64,000 nucleotides of DNA from Astrocystis sublimbata (lineage: Eukaryota; Ascomycota; Sordariomycetes; Xylariales; Xylariaceae). The position numbers and the translations under genes were made by a program. This document shows, piece after piece, positions 34,243 through 43,857 of this stretch (its first letter is position 1; every line of letters starts with the position of its first letter). The notes below the pieces were generated by a model, which ran no database searches, was not told where the DNA came from, and saw only the letters and a program-made list of their open reading frames with translations. The DNA is taken from assembly GCA_022453515.1 (NCBI GenBank), contig JAJNNY010000070.1, positions 62,001 to 126,000 of the forward strand. The letters run 5' to 3'.

Positions 34243-34581
34243 ATTCAAGAATAGCATTTAGTCCATGTTATATTTTCCTGCATGGCCTTGGGTTCAAGTC
34301 TCTCTTCATATCGCGGCCACGATAGGAAAGTGAAGCGGGGGGTTATATAAAACACCTCACATGATTTCTTTGAATCGGGGCAAAACTAAGTCTCGACAAT
34401 CCATTTTCATGTCACACTTTGCATACCATCTTGCCCACACCACAACAACAACAACCCACATATATGAGTCTTCGACCTGCAGCATCATGTGTTGTATGCA
34501 GGTACGCCCACTTCCTCGGAAGGACAGGGGTGGTTCACTCACACTTCATCGCACAAGACTTGATCCTGATCTATATGCTAA
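34243..34581. other. 3' flank of the 32722 gene
   Basis: Holds the presumed 3' UTR and a short (caa)n run at about 34441-34456. No gene is supportable. The mobile-element zone begins beyond it. Confidence 0.4.
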
Positions 34582-35070
34582 GAACGAAACAGTTTCAATT
34601 GTGGGACGAAGACATCAAAGGCAATTGCATTCATTCTGCCGGTTGATACCCAGTTCAACTTCCCACTTCCCCAGTGGACTGTATCACTGGATAACAAGCT
34701 TGGCGGCGAAACGCAAGAGATTGCCGTGCTACAATACCAACTGCCGCCTCATGTCATAGCCAAAAAGTCATCTCTACTCGACTGGGGGTTAAAGCACCAT
34801 GAGGCGAGAAGATACTTGGCTTGGCCACGGAAGGGAGGGAACAAGGGACGAGATAACGAAGTCGAGAAGCACATTGGCATCTACGATCACACTTGCAAAG
34901 TGGCATTGAAAGACGAAAGGTTACTCGTTCGCCATACACTAGGTAGTTTAGAGGAGGATATAGCTTTGCCTGCTTGCCCTAGCGGCCACAAAATATATTT
35001 GCTGCCTCATTTGCCAGTTCGGCGCTTTGACTTGACTGATGCGACCTACTACGTCGAGTGCGAGGTGTAA
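34582..35070 (+). CDS. possible C-terminal exon or gene remnant, unrecognised
   Basis: An open frame of 162 codons bounded by TAA on the left (34579) and a stop after YYVECEV. The only internal ATG is absent before about 34726 (a gtg/ctg region), so a complete gene would need an upstream exon; an acceptor-like cag lies at 34592. Composition is protein-like: hydrophobic and charged residues are balanced (FNFPLPQWTVSLDNKLGG, SSLLDWGLKHHEARRYLAW, HKIYLLPHLPVRRFDL). I recognise no family. It lies between a hypothetical gene and LTR debris, so a decayed gene is as likely as a live one. Confidence 0.25.
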   Translation, partial: ERNSFNCGTKTSKAIAFILPVDTQFNFPLPQWTVSLDNKLGGETQEIAVLQYQLPPHVIAKKSSLLDWGLKHHEARRYLAWPRKGGNKGRDNEVEKHIGIYDHTCKVALKDERLLVRHTLGSLEEDIALPACPSGHKIYLLPHLPVRRFDLTDATYYVECEV

Positions 35071-35841
35071 GCTTTCGGACAAATGATTAGTATCTTCCCG
35101 CTACAGCTCTGCCGTGATAAGGAATACGCTTTGGCTGCTAATGGTGATGTGCTCCCCGTAGAATTTGGTCGTTTTAAGTATTTTTTAAAAATATGTTTGA
35201 TATTTCAAATACCAATAACAGAAGGGTAGCCCTAGGGTTCCGCGCATGCTATCTGCTAAATAGTCGAATTACGTGTCCGTTCTCTCGTCGGGTCCGCTGA
35301 CACCGCTGTATCCTTCACCCTGTAGGATAGTTCTGCATGCGCTGCGCTTGTCAGCCTTAAATAGAGTTTTTGTGTCCATGCCGAACGGCACCTCACGAGT
35401 TCCAAAGACATTTCAGTCTCGAGGGCAAAACATTGTGCAACGGATCTCATGTTCGCCACATACCTACCCCCTAATCTGACGAGAGTAGAGAAGGGTGAAT
35501 TCCTCATCCAGGTCTTAAGAGTGGGCTTCTCAAACTCCCACCGTGACAAGAATACATTTTCTATAGCCCCGTCCTGTGAAATCCGTCCAGTTTAACCGCC
35601 TTGGAGGAACGTCTTACGGACCAGCACGAAGTGTCGGGCCGACTGGTTCTCTTTTGTCCTGATGCTGAATGACACCCTATCGCGGAGACTCTGTCAACAG
35701 TGGATAGAGTTTACCCCCTCCCTATCAATGCTACGTCATCCACTTTGGCAAGGGTAGTCTTCCAGATCACGCCTTGGCTTTTGTGGACAGTGAACGTCTC
35801 GCCTTCCAGCTTCTAGAACAATCGAACATGACATGACATAA
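35071..35841. other. region between the possible remnant and the left LTR
   Basis: About 770 bp, A/T-rich at 35175-35220. On the minus strand at 35711-35818 a short frame reads KLEGETFTVHKSQGVIWK and then LAKVDDVALIG, recalling helicase motif V of PIF1/Helitron-type helicases (HKSQG). It is stop-bounded after about 35 codons and can only be a relic. Nothing else is supportable. Confidence 0.3.
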
Positions 35842-36255
35842 TGTCAGGTGTCACGGTAGCAAGGGCTTCACTACGACCCAGGGGCTCCCCTGTAGGGGCT
35901 GTTTGGGCTACTAGATCTGTGTATATAAGGGCTGGGCGGCTCCTACTATATGGGAGAGCCCAGGAATCAATAGAATTGACACCTGACCCCTACCATTCTA
36001 CTTCACTACTAGGCCACTGCTATATTCCTTCACTCTGGTGCAAAAGCACTTGACAGATGAGGCTATTCACAGAAAACACGGAAATGTACAGGGGCTGGCA
36101 AAGGTCACTGTAGTGGGCCTGCGAAGAAGCTGCGTCAACTATCTACTGCCAACAACCTCGCTGTCGTCTTGTATTGCTATATGCGTTATGATGGTTTGAT
36201 CCTTATCAAGACGTCTGGCGCGAGACGCTTGCCCTTTTCTTGCACACAGTTATCG
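35842..36255 (+). mobile_element. LTR-like copy, left (plus orientation), probable solo or degraded LTR
   Basis: Starts TGTCAGGTGTCACGGTA. It contains a promoter-like TATATAAGGGCTGGGCGG (about 35924-35941) and continues to about gcacacagtta at 36250. About 145 bp (35912-36056) match the reverse complement of 36420-36565 with most differences being transitions. The segment 36195-36252 matches the reverse complement of 37932-37992. A TG start, an internal TATA box and multi-copy flanking-independent homology suggest an LTR of a retrotransposon (Copia- or Gypsy-like not decidable). It carries about 25-50 bp of extra sequence after the first 17 bp compared with the right copy. The end at 36255 is approximate, and no matching target duplication was found. 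Confidence 0.6.
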
Positions 36256-36419
36256 GTACACATTAGAATCAATTATAATATACACAGTTGTTACTTGCTA
36301 CATGCGTTATAAATTTAACTCTATTGCCTTTCGCTTATTTAAAAATTTTTTTTGTCTCTTGGCGTTACATTATAACATCTATCATTGTTCGCGATCCCGT
36401 ATTAATACGTTTGTGTCTC

Positions 36420-36581
36420 TATCAAGTGCTTTTATACCAGAGTAAAGAAATATAGCAGTGGCCAAGTAGTGAAGTAGAATAGTAGGGGTCAGGTGTTAAT
36501 TATATGGATTCCTGGGCTCTCCTATTTAGTGGGAGCCGCCCAGCCCTTATATACACAGATCAAGTACCGTGACACCTGACA
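36420..36581 (-). mobile_element. LTR-like copy, right (minus orientation), truncated
   Basis: Read on the minus strand it begins TGTCAGGTGTCACGGTAC at 36581, runs through TGTATATAAGGGCTGGGCGG and diverges from the left copy after gcacttgata at about 36420. Its orientation is opposite to the left copy, so the pair faces inwards across about 165-360 bp of unrelated A/T-rich sequence. Identity to the left copy is high (roughly 85-90% by eye). Confidence 0.6.
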
Positions 36582-36587
36582 TAGGTG

Positions 36588-37616
36588 TTAGGCTACCTCG
36601 ACACCTGACAGTCTCTTCCAATTGCCCCGATCAATGCCCAATGAATCGAGTCGAACTTCTCCTGAGTGACGAGGACCGATCACCTTGACATGAAAGGTCG
36701 GAGGCTCACAAGGATGCTTCATGATGTGCGGTATAACGTCCATGAGATTATCGCAATTCCGCAAGGTATGCTCGCCGCCTCCCACGATTACCTTGTGGAC
36801 CTCGATCATCCACTGTGATCTATCGAAAACAATGTAAGGATCGATTGATGCGATGTGATGCTGGAGGGCAACACAGGCTACCCCTTTCAGCACCTGCATA
36901 TCGAGTACCATGGAGACAGTTTGCCAACATGATATAGTCTGTCGCGGACGTGGTTGGTTGGCCACAAAAAACAACAGATTGACGCTGTGGATTATTATAG
37001 GGTAAGCCTCATCGAGAGAGAGTCTAGACCAATACAACTTTGGCCCTAGCCGAGAAGGCATCAGCTTTGTCTGATTAGAATCGCTTGGGCTGGGTGATCC
37101 TTGACTCATTTGCCTATCTGGAGTCCCAGGCGTTCTGTGTAGCCGTAACTCCACCGACGGAGTCTCCATTGCCAAGTGCGGCTCTGATGTCTCCACGGAA
37201 AAGTCTCCACGGGAATTGCTGTTGTGATGAAGGGAGTTATCGGAGGTAATAGAGTTATCGGGGGTGGTAGAGTCACTGTCCGACTTAGTGTCCGTTCCCT
37301 GTCCTCCGCCATCGCAAGAAGCCTGCCCGTGAATCATGTTGGGCTGCTCTTGCTCTGTAGCCATCGGTAATAGTTTGCGGGAAATTGAGTATGTAGATTC
37401 ACTTCCTACTGATGCCGAAGGGACGTTGGAGATGTCTTCGTTGCTTTCGGATGCGAGCAGTCGTTGCTTTCGGATGCGAGCAGCGCATGTGGTATTAAGG
37501 CAGTAGACGAGGACGGAGAAGGGGACCAGAGCTTGCCCCAAAACAAGGGAAGGTAGTTGGGCCTTCATTGCCATGATGAGTAGGTGCAAAGTAGTTCGTT
37601 GTATTTGAACTTGCAT
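36588..37616 (-). CDS. orphan hypothetical ORF, C-terminus reads into LTR-like sequence
   Basis: A 342-codon frame. The N-terminus has a hydrophobic segment (LHLLIMAMKAQLPSLVLGQA, then LVPFSVLVYCLN, about residues 10-42). Residues 60-190 are Ser/Thr/Asn/Asp-rich. Residues 195-335 look folded (LSLDEAYPIIIHSVNLLFFV, PTFHVKVIGPRHSGEV). The last codons (ctg tca ggt gtc gag gta gcc) match the LTR start TGTCAGGTGTCACGGTAGC at most positions, and a full LTR start follows seven bases after the stop, so the natural C-terminus has probably been replaced. The short direct repeat tcggatgcgagcag occurs twice at about 37446-37484. I recognise no family; it may be a dead gene. Confidence 0.45.
   Translation of the reverse strand: MQVQIQRTTLHLLIMAMKAQLPSLVLGQALVPFSVLVYCLNTTCAARIRKQRLLASESNEDISNVPSASVGSESTYSISRKLLPMATEQEQPNMIHGQASCDGGGQGTDTKSDSDSTTPDNSITSDNSLHHNSNSRGDFSVETSEPHLAMETPSVELRLHRTPGTPDRQMSQGSPSPSDSNQTKLMPSRLGPKLYWSRLSLDEAYPIIIHSVNLLFFVANQPRPRQTISCWQTVSMVLDMQVLKGVACVALQHHIASIDPYIVFDRSQWMIEVHKVIVGGGEHTLRNCDNLMDVIPHIMKHPCEPPTFHVKVIGPRHSGEVRLDSLGIDRGNWKRLSGVEVA
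36590..36610 (-). repeat. short second copy of the LTR 5' end
   Basis: On the minus strand TGTCAGGTGTCGAGGTAGCC closely matches the first 20 bases of the LTR-like element and lies just upstream of the right LTR copy in the same orientation. It encodes the last six residues of the orphan ORF. Confidence 0.5.
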
Positions 37617-39021
37617 TTTCCCAAGATATGAAATAGCTGAAGAGGGAGGTATGGTGCCGAAGAAGCATGTTTAATGCGGGAAGGGACGAGCGGTATTTAT
37701 AGCAAAAAGATGCACGTGTTACGATGCGCAAGAGTCATAATAGATCTACGATGTGCTTGTATACGTGTTAGCATTAAACTTCCAAAGTTACTTCTTTATG
37801 ATCGTATCGAACTACCTACATGTAGGCAAGTAGGTTCTAACTCTGCGCGCTCAGTACTACTACCTTGCTGCCAGCTGAATAAAGTTGAGCAATACTTTAT
37901 TTAATTTGCCATGGGAAACAAAACTTTGTGTCTTGTAACTGTGTGCAAGGAAAGGGCAAGCGTCTCGCGCCAGACGTATTGATAAGGGTTAACCCATTAT
38001 ATAAACAAAACTTTCTGTCACAGGCGTCAGGGCTGTGAGGGAGAGGGCAGAATAATCTGTATTCTGACCTAGAAAGGTGGATGTGGATAGGAGGTAAGGC
38101 TGACTACTGCCCACAGGGCACTGCGAAGTGGGCTAAATACATATTCTTGGCAGAAGGACGTAAGGTAGGTATGAAGAACCATCGATGCTGCCTGTCCGGG
38201 CGGTTTGGAGGCAACCTTGAAAGGGTTCAACAGGTTTATCCGCAAGCCAGACCCGTGTGTAGGTATTATGTGGCCCAGCCTTCCACAGATGGAAAGATAT
38301 TGGCAGGTTCAAGGTGAGAGTTGCACATCCACAACTACTACCACTTCCACTTCCCTCTACATCTGCATCTACAACTACCTTTATGGGCGACATTAATCCA
38401 CATTAATTAAGCTCAAAGATAGCTGTTGAGGCCGTGTCAAATAATAGATACGATCAGTATTTTTTAACACGCCGTCGGCTGTCATGGAGGCATATAATAC
38501 TAACTCTGCAGCTGCATTGCTCCTGCGTAAGGAAATCGGAGGAGCGACCACGTTCCACAGGCACGCCGGACTAACCTAGGTATATAAGTAGACTCATACC
38601 CACAACACACCTGCACTTTCTACTCCAACCTCTTTCTACTCCGTCCTCTTTCTGCAGGCTAGTATGATCCATATCCAATTGGTGACATAACTTGGGATAC
38701 GTGGGTGGCATTGCCACTGGCAATAGAAATTAGTTAAGTCAGAAATTTGTCTCGCTTTGCTACCACGACTTATAATCGGCATACTGACCAAGCCTGAACC
38801 GATGTCTGGCTAACCCAGGGCAGTCGATGCAGGAGCACAAGTGCTGCGTTGACGCCATCCGGCTGGAGGGACTATTGAACATGACACGTCTCGCGATACC
38901 AGTGATGCTATGCTTGTTGCTGACGCGAATTCGATTGGTTGATGTTTTCTTTGGGAGCAGATATACATTCCTCGACCGACAAAGACGACATAAACCGACT
39001 TTTGGTATTGTGTTCTAGCCT
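37617..39021. other. intergenic region with an LTR fragment
   Basis: About 1.4 kb between the orphan ORF and the 3' end of NUP82. The LTR fragment is annotated separately. The remaining short frames (38081-38317, 38133-38393) overlap each other on opposite strands and carry no domain. Confidence 0.45.
37930..37995 (-). mobile_element. LTR fragment, third copy
   Basis: The reverse complement (CCTTATCAATACGTCTGGCG and on to GCACACAGTTAC) matches 36204-36252 of the left LTR-like copy with about seven mismatches in 60 bp. It probably contains the LTR 3' end. Flanking A/T-rich sequences on both sides carry an aacaaaactttstgt motif. Confidence 0.5.
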
Positions 39022-41791
39022 TTACCCAACCACTGCCAAGCGTTCCAGCCTCGACTTGACCGCCTCCACCAACGCCGTCTCTCGCTCCAGCAGACCCTTG
39101 ACCTGGCTGATCTTTGCTCGTCTGAGGTCTGAGGGGATTCGTAGATCATCCCGCGACGCAGCAGCCGACTTGTCTTTGTCTTCTTGTTCTTCGTCGCTCG
39201 CCGGTGCTTCGAGCCCTCGAGCTTGCTCCGCGAGCTCATCCTTCAGCGACGTCGTTTTCCGATACCGATCCATCAGTTGCTTGGCTCGAGTATGCTGCCC
39301 ATTTGTCGCAACCTCCGACCCGTTAAGACCGACATCCAGCGCCCTGACCTCCGACACCCAATCTTGCTCTTTCTTGCTGAGCTCCCGATTCGTGGCCTTG
39401 TTTATCGTTTTCCTCATCTTTTCCAGACGTCGACTCAGAGCCTCTCCTTTCTCTTTAGCGTTTTGCAGCCGCCTCTCGATGGCGGCATTGCTTGATTCTG
39501 GTTCCTCGCTCTCGTCAACTTGGTCTTCACACGTGATAGCTTCAACTCTTGCTTTGACTTCATTCGCCTTTGTGATTTGCTGTTTGAGTTCATCTTGAAG
39601 CTTTGCGCAGCGCAGGAACACTTCCGAAGCAGCAACGCCAAGTCTGTGTGTCTCGTCGCTGAGGACTTGATGGGCTTCTGTGAATAACTGCAAGGTAAGT
39701 GGCGACAGACGGATTTCCTGGTTCATGATGGTCTTGTAGCGACTGGTGCGGATTTTCTCGATGAATCCTGGAAGTGCCGAGCTTTCATCGAATGCGTGAG
39801 AAGGCTGGTATACAGGGCGGGGCTCAAAGAACTCCAAAGGTTGATACTCGGCAGCTTCACCGATGACTGGAGAAATAGAGCGAATAGGTACGAAGTCGTC
39901 TTCCGGGCTGTCAAATATAAGCGCAATCGGCTCGAATGGCGTGGCAGAGAGAAGAAAGTAACCAAGATCAGGATCTCTTATTGCAACTGCAGCACTGAGT
40001 GGCAACTGTGAGTCAGCCTGGGATGGACTATTGTAGAGTCGTTCTCGCGTAGAAACCTGGCCGTTGACGAGCAAATTAATTCTGAATTCCGAGCCGGCCT
40101 CGGAGTCTCCTTGAAGCTCGCTCTCGAGGCGGAAAACCCAGGGGGCCAGGGAGATATACGTTATATTGGAGGGATGGGTGACGTAAAAAGAGTATCGAGA
40201 AGTGACATCAGGACTGATGATTGGCCAGGTTGCTTCTGTCACTTCCATGGCGCTCAAGGTATCGAGAGTAGAAAATGTCAACAAGGTCGGTGACCCAGCT
40301 AAGCGCCCCATTGTCTTCGATCGATTTCGTGGCGGAAGCCATTGAGCCTGTGTTCTCTCCGTGTCTAAGCAGATTTGAACCTGGCCGCTGGATGACAGCA
40401 AGCATATGACCGACAATGAGAGACCTTCGACTTCTGTATCTTCTGTTTCTAGTTCCTCGTCTTCGCCGTACATGAGTTCCTCGAGATCCAGCTTCTCGCC
40501 AATGACATGTATGTCCGTCAAGCTCAGGTCTACTTCGTCCTCGCTCTCCGGACCGAGATCTAGAACGAATGGTCCTTGCAGACGCGGCACCATGCCAGGC
40601 CGCGATGGTCTCGTAAATATCTCGGTAGGTGGTTCTCCAGGTGGACCGTCAATGACGCGAGGTTCTTGATTGTCAAGATCGGACATCCAATCAAACTGTT
40701 GTTGCGCCAACAGCTTTGCTTGCTCGGATACATCCGGATCACCCTCCACTGCAGCCAAATTGCCCACTATCGATATGGAGAGTGAAGGGATCAAAGTCGG
40801 GGGAGGGGCCCACTGGCTGGGTAATAACGGACAGAGGGCATATACATCCCCTTCCGTCATGGCGATCCACAGGGTCATAGAAGACCAGCCGCCAGAGCCC
40901 CTTGCCGCAAATGATGCCGCCGCTACGTTCATCTCGAAGCAGTCGGGAGAAAACCCCTTCTTTGCTCCGTCGCTGGCAGAGAAGTTTTGGTCTAGCGACG
41001 TTCCATCAGCGAGTTTCTGAAGATCTATGGTGAGGGTAGGCGTGTCGAACGACCACCGATCTTTTTGAGATAGTTCCCACAGCCGCACCACGGCATCTCT
41101 CGTGACTGTCACCAACGTAGACCCGTTCACACCGAGAGGATGCCACAGGACCGACGCAATAGGCGAACGGTCGTCGGCGTGAGTGGTTGGGCCTAGGGAC
41201 CATGACTTCGGTTTGATGGTATCGACACTGGGGGCAGTGAGGTGTGACGGATCGGGTATCAGAATAACGCGGACAGTATGTGCAGTCACGACGGCCATGA
41301 AGTTCGCAAAAGGCGATATGATGAGCTGCTGGATGTCGCTTCCGATCGCGGCAGGCTTGATGGTCTGCAAAGAGCTAGTCAGTCTATGCCATCACACAGG
41401 TCAAATGGTCTAGCCAGGTCACAGCTGGGGCGTTGATGCTCACCCTGAAACCCTCGGCGCACCCATCCTCGACCGAGGCCTTGATTAAATCGCCATCGTC
41501 GATCTCGTCCGCGTCCTCGCGCTTGATGCGACCGCCGGCTCGGGCCTGGGCAGCTTTCTCCTGCCATCGCTCCTTGAGATAGACAAGGTCGGCCCACCGG
41601 ATCTCCTTCCCTACAGCAATGAAGACCTCAGTTCCCCTGGTGGCGATGGTGCGGCGAGGACCGGCTGCGGCGGCAGCTCTGGAGGCATACGAAGACAAAT
41701 CCAGGGAACCATCAGGACTGGGCGCGAAGAGCTGGTGGCCAGGCGATGGGCTGGACAGCCAGGCGGGTGTATAAGCTTTTATCTTGGGCAT
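39022..41791 (-). CDS. NUP82: nucleoporin Nup82 (NUP88 homologue)
   Basis: Two exons: 41444-41791 (start MPKIKAYTPAWLS, 116 codons) and 39022-41364, giving 896 aa. Nup82 sits on the cytoplasmic face of the nuclear pore with Nup159 and Nsp1 and supports mRNA export. The N-terminal half is beta-propeller-like, with WD-type motifs such as IASVLWHPLG, DAVVRLWELS and MTLWIAMTEGDVYALCPL. The last 220 residues are a predicted coiled coil rich in Glu/Lys/Arg/Leu (AIERRLQNAKEKGEALSRRL), used for complex assembly. The 79-bp intron (donor gtgagc, acceptor gcag) joins EGFR to TIKPAAIG. A longer 5' frame exists upstream to 42088, but MPKIKAYTP matches the usual start of fungal relatives as I recall them. 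Confidence 0.87.
41365..41443 (-). other. intron of NUP82
   Basis: 79 bp on the minus strand with donor gtgagc at 41443 and acceptor gcag at 41365. Exon 1 ends in complete codon AGG, so the phase is 0. Confidence 0.85.
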
Positions 41792-42633
41792 ACCGAATCT
41801 TGCGGGCTGCAAAGAATGAGGAGAACAGCGAACGAGGTAGGCGAGGACCGTTGGATTCAGAAGCGCATATTGATCGGGTCGGGTGTGAATATTGCACGAA
41901 GAGTGGGATATTCCCAAAATCGAAGCAGCGACTTCCGGCAAAAATGCCGAGTGCGCAACAGGCGGGCGGATAGACAGCCAGACGAGGCACCTGGTAGGAT
42001 ACTGTGCCGCAACGGAAGAGAAATTGCACGGCCTGCTTGTGTGTTGTTCAAGTTGTTGCGGTTGCTGTGGTGGAATGCTTTGGTCCAAGGAAGCAGGAAG
42101 CGGGTCGTCAGTCTTGGTTCAGGTCAAGCAAAGTTAAGTTAGCAACAGAGAGAGGCCTGGCAAAGCAACAAAGGCCCAGGAGCAGGTTGCTAGGCACATA
42201 AGTGGGTACCTGCGTACCTAGGTAGGTAGGATGTAGGTAGGGGCTTGGGTAGGTACATGTAGGTATGTTGCAAATACCTCGGTAGCTGCAGCAGCGCGTT
42301 GCAGCGCGACAGCTCAGCTTCCAACTGGGGCCTCTCAGCTCATATGTACTATTAGGTACCTACCTAATGTACTACACATACGCAGTAATTACATGTACTA
42401 CTGTACGCAAGGTACATGAAGCCAGCAAAAGTGGAACCGACGCTTGTGCCCTTTCCGTCCATCTTCAATTATCCATCTACAGTACCCTCACGACAACGTC
42501 TCATCTCAACCGTTTCCAGCACTCACGACCATCCCAAGCCTGGAGGTTGTCTTGCATGGGCAGACGTATGCTTTGCAACAAGACAAACCCAATAACAGAA
42601 TCTCGTTAGCGGGCGAGAGCGGCCTCATTCATC
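41792..42633. promoter_or_regulatory. divergent intergenic region NUP82 / CBC2
   Basis: About 840 bp between two divergent start codons, presumably a shared promoter. It contains the densest run of the dispersed motif (42205-42267: several overlapping taggtaggta/tacctaggta units), another copy at 42352-42366, and a C/T-rich leader before CBC2. No other gene is supportable. Confidence 0.55.
42205..42267. repeat. cluster of palindromic tacctaggtaggta-type motifs
   Basis: Overlapping copies of cctaggtaggtagg, gtaggtaggggc and ggtaggtacatgtaggta between two divergent genes. Similar clusters occur at 14190-14205, 14981-15019, 17909-17935, 23588-23671, 27123-27150, 51554-51570 and 53513-53556, all outside coding exons. 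Confidence 0.75.
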
Positions 42634-43458
42634 ATGCGTGTTGGTGTCCGGTCCACCGTGGATCGGTTGGACGCACCCAGCGCCTACTACCAGAGCCGAG
42701 TGAGTGAGAACACTGCCAAACTTTTATACGCGTGCCAACTCACGCCAAGATACCGGGCGCGACTGACTGATGTTTTTACGCAGAGCAACAAGAGAAAACG
42801 CCACGATCACGGGCGTGATGGAAGGGATGGGAAAGAGGCCAAAGACGCCGACACGGAGATGGCCGACTCCAAACCAGAGGAGCCCCCCGAGGATCCCCTC
42901 AGGAATGCCACCACGCTCTACGTGGGAAACTTGTCAGTGTGCCTTTCTAGCCCTTCGCCCCTACCTATTTTCCCTGCCAGGTCGAGGATTGTTGATCTGC
43001 AAGCTCAATATCGCCCACTGAACATGGTGATTTCGCTGACTGGACGATATGCGGGAAGATCCTTCTACACAACAGAGGAGCAGGTCTATGAGCTCTTCTC
43101 CAAGTGCGGCGAGATCAAGCGTCTAGTCATGGGTCTGGACAGATTCCAGAAGACGCCGTGTGGCTTCTGCTTCGTTGAGTACTACACTCACCAGGACGCG
43201 CTCGACTGCATGAAGTACATCGGCGGCACCAAGCTGGATGAGCGCGTCATACGCACCGATCTCGACCCCGGATTTGAAGAGGGACGTCAATACGGCCGCG
43301 GTAAGTCTGGCGGGCAGGTGCGTGACGAATACCGTGACGACTTTGACGAGGGCCGGGGAGGACTGGGCCGGGCCATCCAGTCGGAGAGGATGCGTGACTC
43401 GGAGCGGAATCGGGAAAGAGATGGCCATAATGAAGAGGATTATGGACGTCTCAAATAG
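42634..43458 (+). CDS. CBC2: nuclear cap-binding protein subunit 2 (CBP20)
   Basis: Three exons: 42634-42699, 42784-42932 and 43059-43458 (204 aa). The protein is the small subunit of the nuclear cap-binding complex, which binds m7G caps of nascent mRNA with CBP80. The single RRM is rebuilt by splicing: RNP2 TLYVGNL joined to [20 protein letters not shown], and RNP1 GFCFVEYY, preceded by the cap-binding-type [37 protein letters not shown] follows, then an Arg/Gly/Asp-rich tail ([20 protein letters not shown]). The aromatic Tyr near the N-terminus (APSAYYQSR) fits the conserved cap-stacking tyrosine region. Both introns (84 and 126 bp) are multiples of three without stops, so the unspliced frame is open throughout. 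The second uses donor gtcagt with branch gctgac. Confidence 0.93.
   Translation: MRVGVRSTVDRLDAPSAYYQSRVSENTAKLLYACQLTPRYRARLTDVFTQSNKRKRHDHGRDGRDGKEAKDADTEMADSKPEEPPEDPLRNATTLYVGNLSVCLSSPSPLPIFPARSRIVDLQAQYRPLNMVISLTGRYAGRSFYTTEEQVYELFSKCGEIKRLVMGLDRFQKTPCGFCFVEYYTHQDALDCMKYIGGTKLDERVIRTDLDPGFEEGRQYGRGKSGGQVRDEYRDDFDEGRGGLGRAIQSERMRDSERNRERDGHNEEDYGRLK
42700..42783 (+). other. intron 1 of CBC2 (84 bp, stop-free, 3n)
   Basis: Donor gtgagt, branch gactgac at about 42765, acceptor cgcag. Phase 0 after the codon cga. Confidence 0.88.
42933..43058 (+). other. intron 2 of CBC2 (126 bp, stop-free, 3n)
   Basis: Donor gtcagt, branch gctgact at about 43035, acceptor gaag. It is removed so that AAC-TT joins A-TCC-TTC, giving the canonical VGNLSFYTTEE. 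A donor four bases further on (gtgtgc) would break the motif. Confidence 0.87.
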
Positions 43459-43857
43459 TTCTGGGCCTACGTCGCCATCACGACATGAACTACGGAGCTG
43501 TCGGGAGGCCTCAAATTACACCGTTGGATTGTACACTAGGCTTGAGTCACTCGATTCAAACGTCAGAGGAGCCGGAGTGTGGTATATAGCAATGCTTGTG
43601 AAATTTTGGGAGTTCTGTTGATACTAGGCAGAATCGAGTACCTTTCCTCATCATGGCTGAGGCTTGCAAGTTGTGTAGCTTGCGCCATATCTAGGTATAG
43701 AATAGCTTTCGCTACTGTTTGTTACAGAATTCTTGTCGTATACACGGTCCACTCATGTTTCCCCCCAGACCTGCGTCGCGGCCATCCAGAATTCACCCCA
43801 AGCTTTGCCGCAGGAGCATCTGCTATGCAAGCACAATACAAATGGTTCCCCATCGCT
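43459..43857. other. intergenic region between convergent CBC2 and mL60
   Basis: About 400 bp between two 3' ends. Nothing beyond presumed 3' UTR sequence is visible. Confidence 0.5.

Noticed and set aside
38939..39598. 219-codon Ser/Leu-rich plus frame over the 3' part of NUP82
   Set aside because: Antisense shadow of the coiled-coil coding region.
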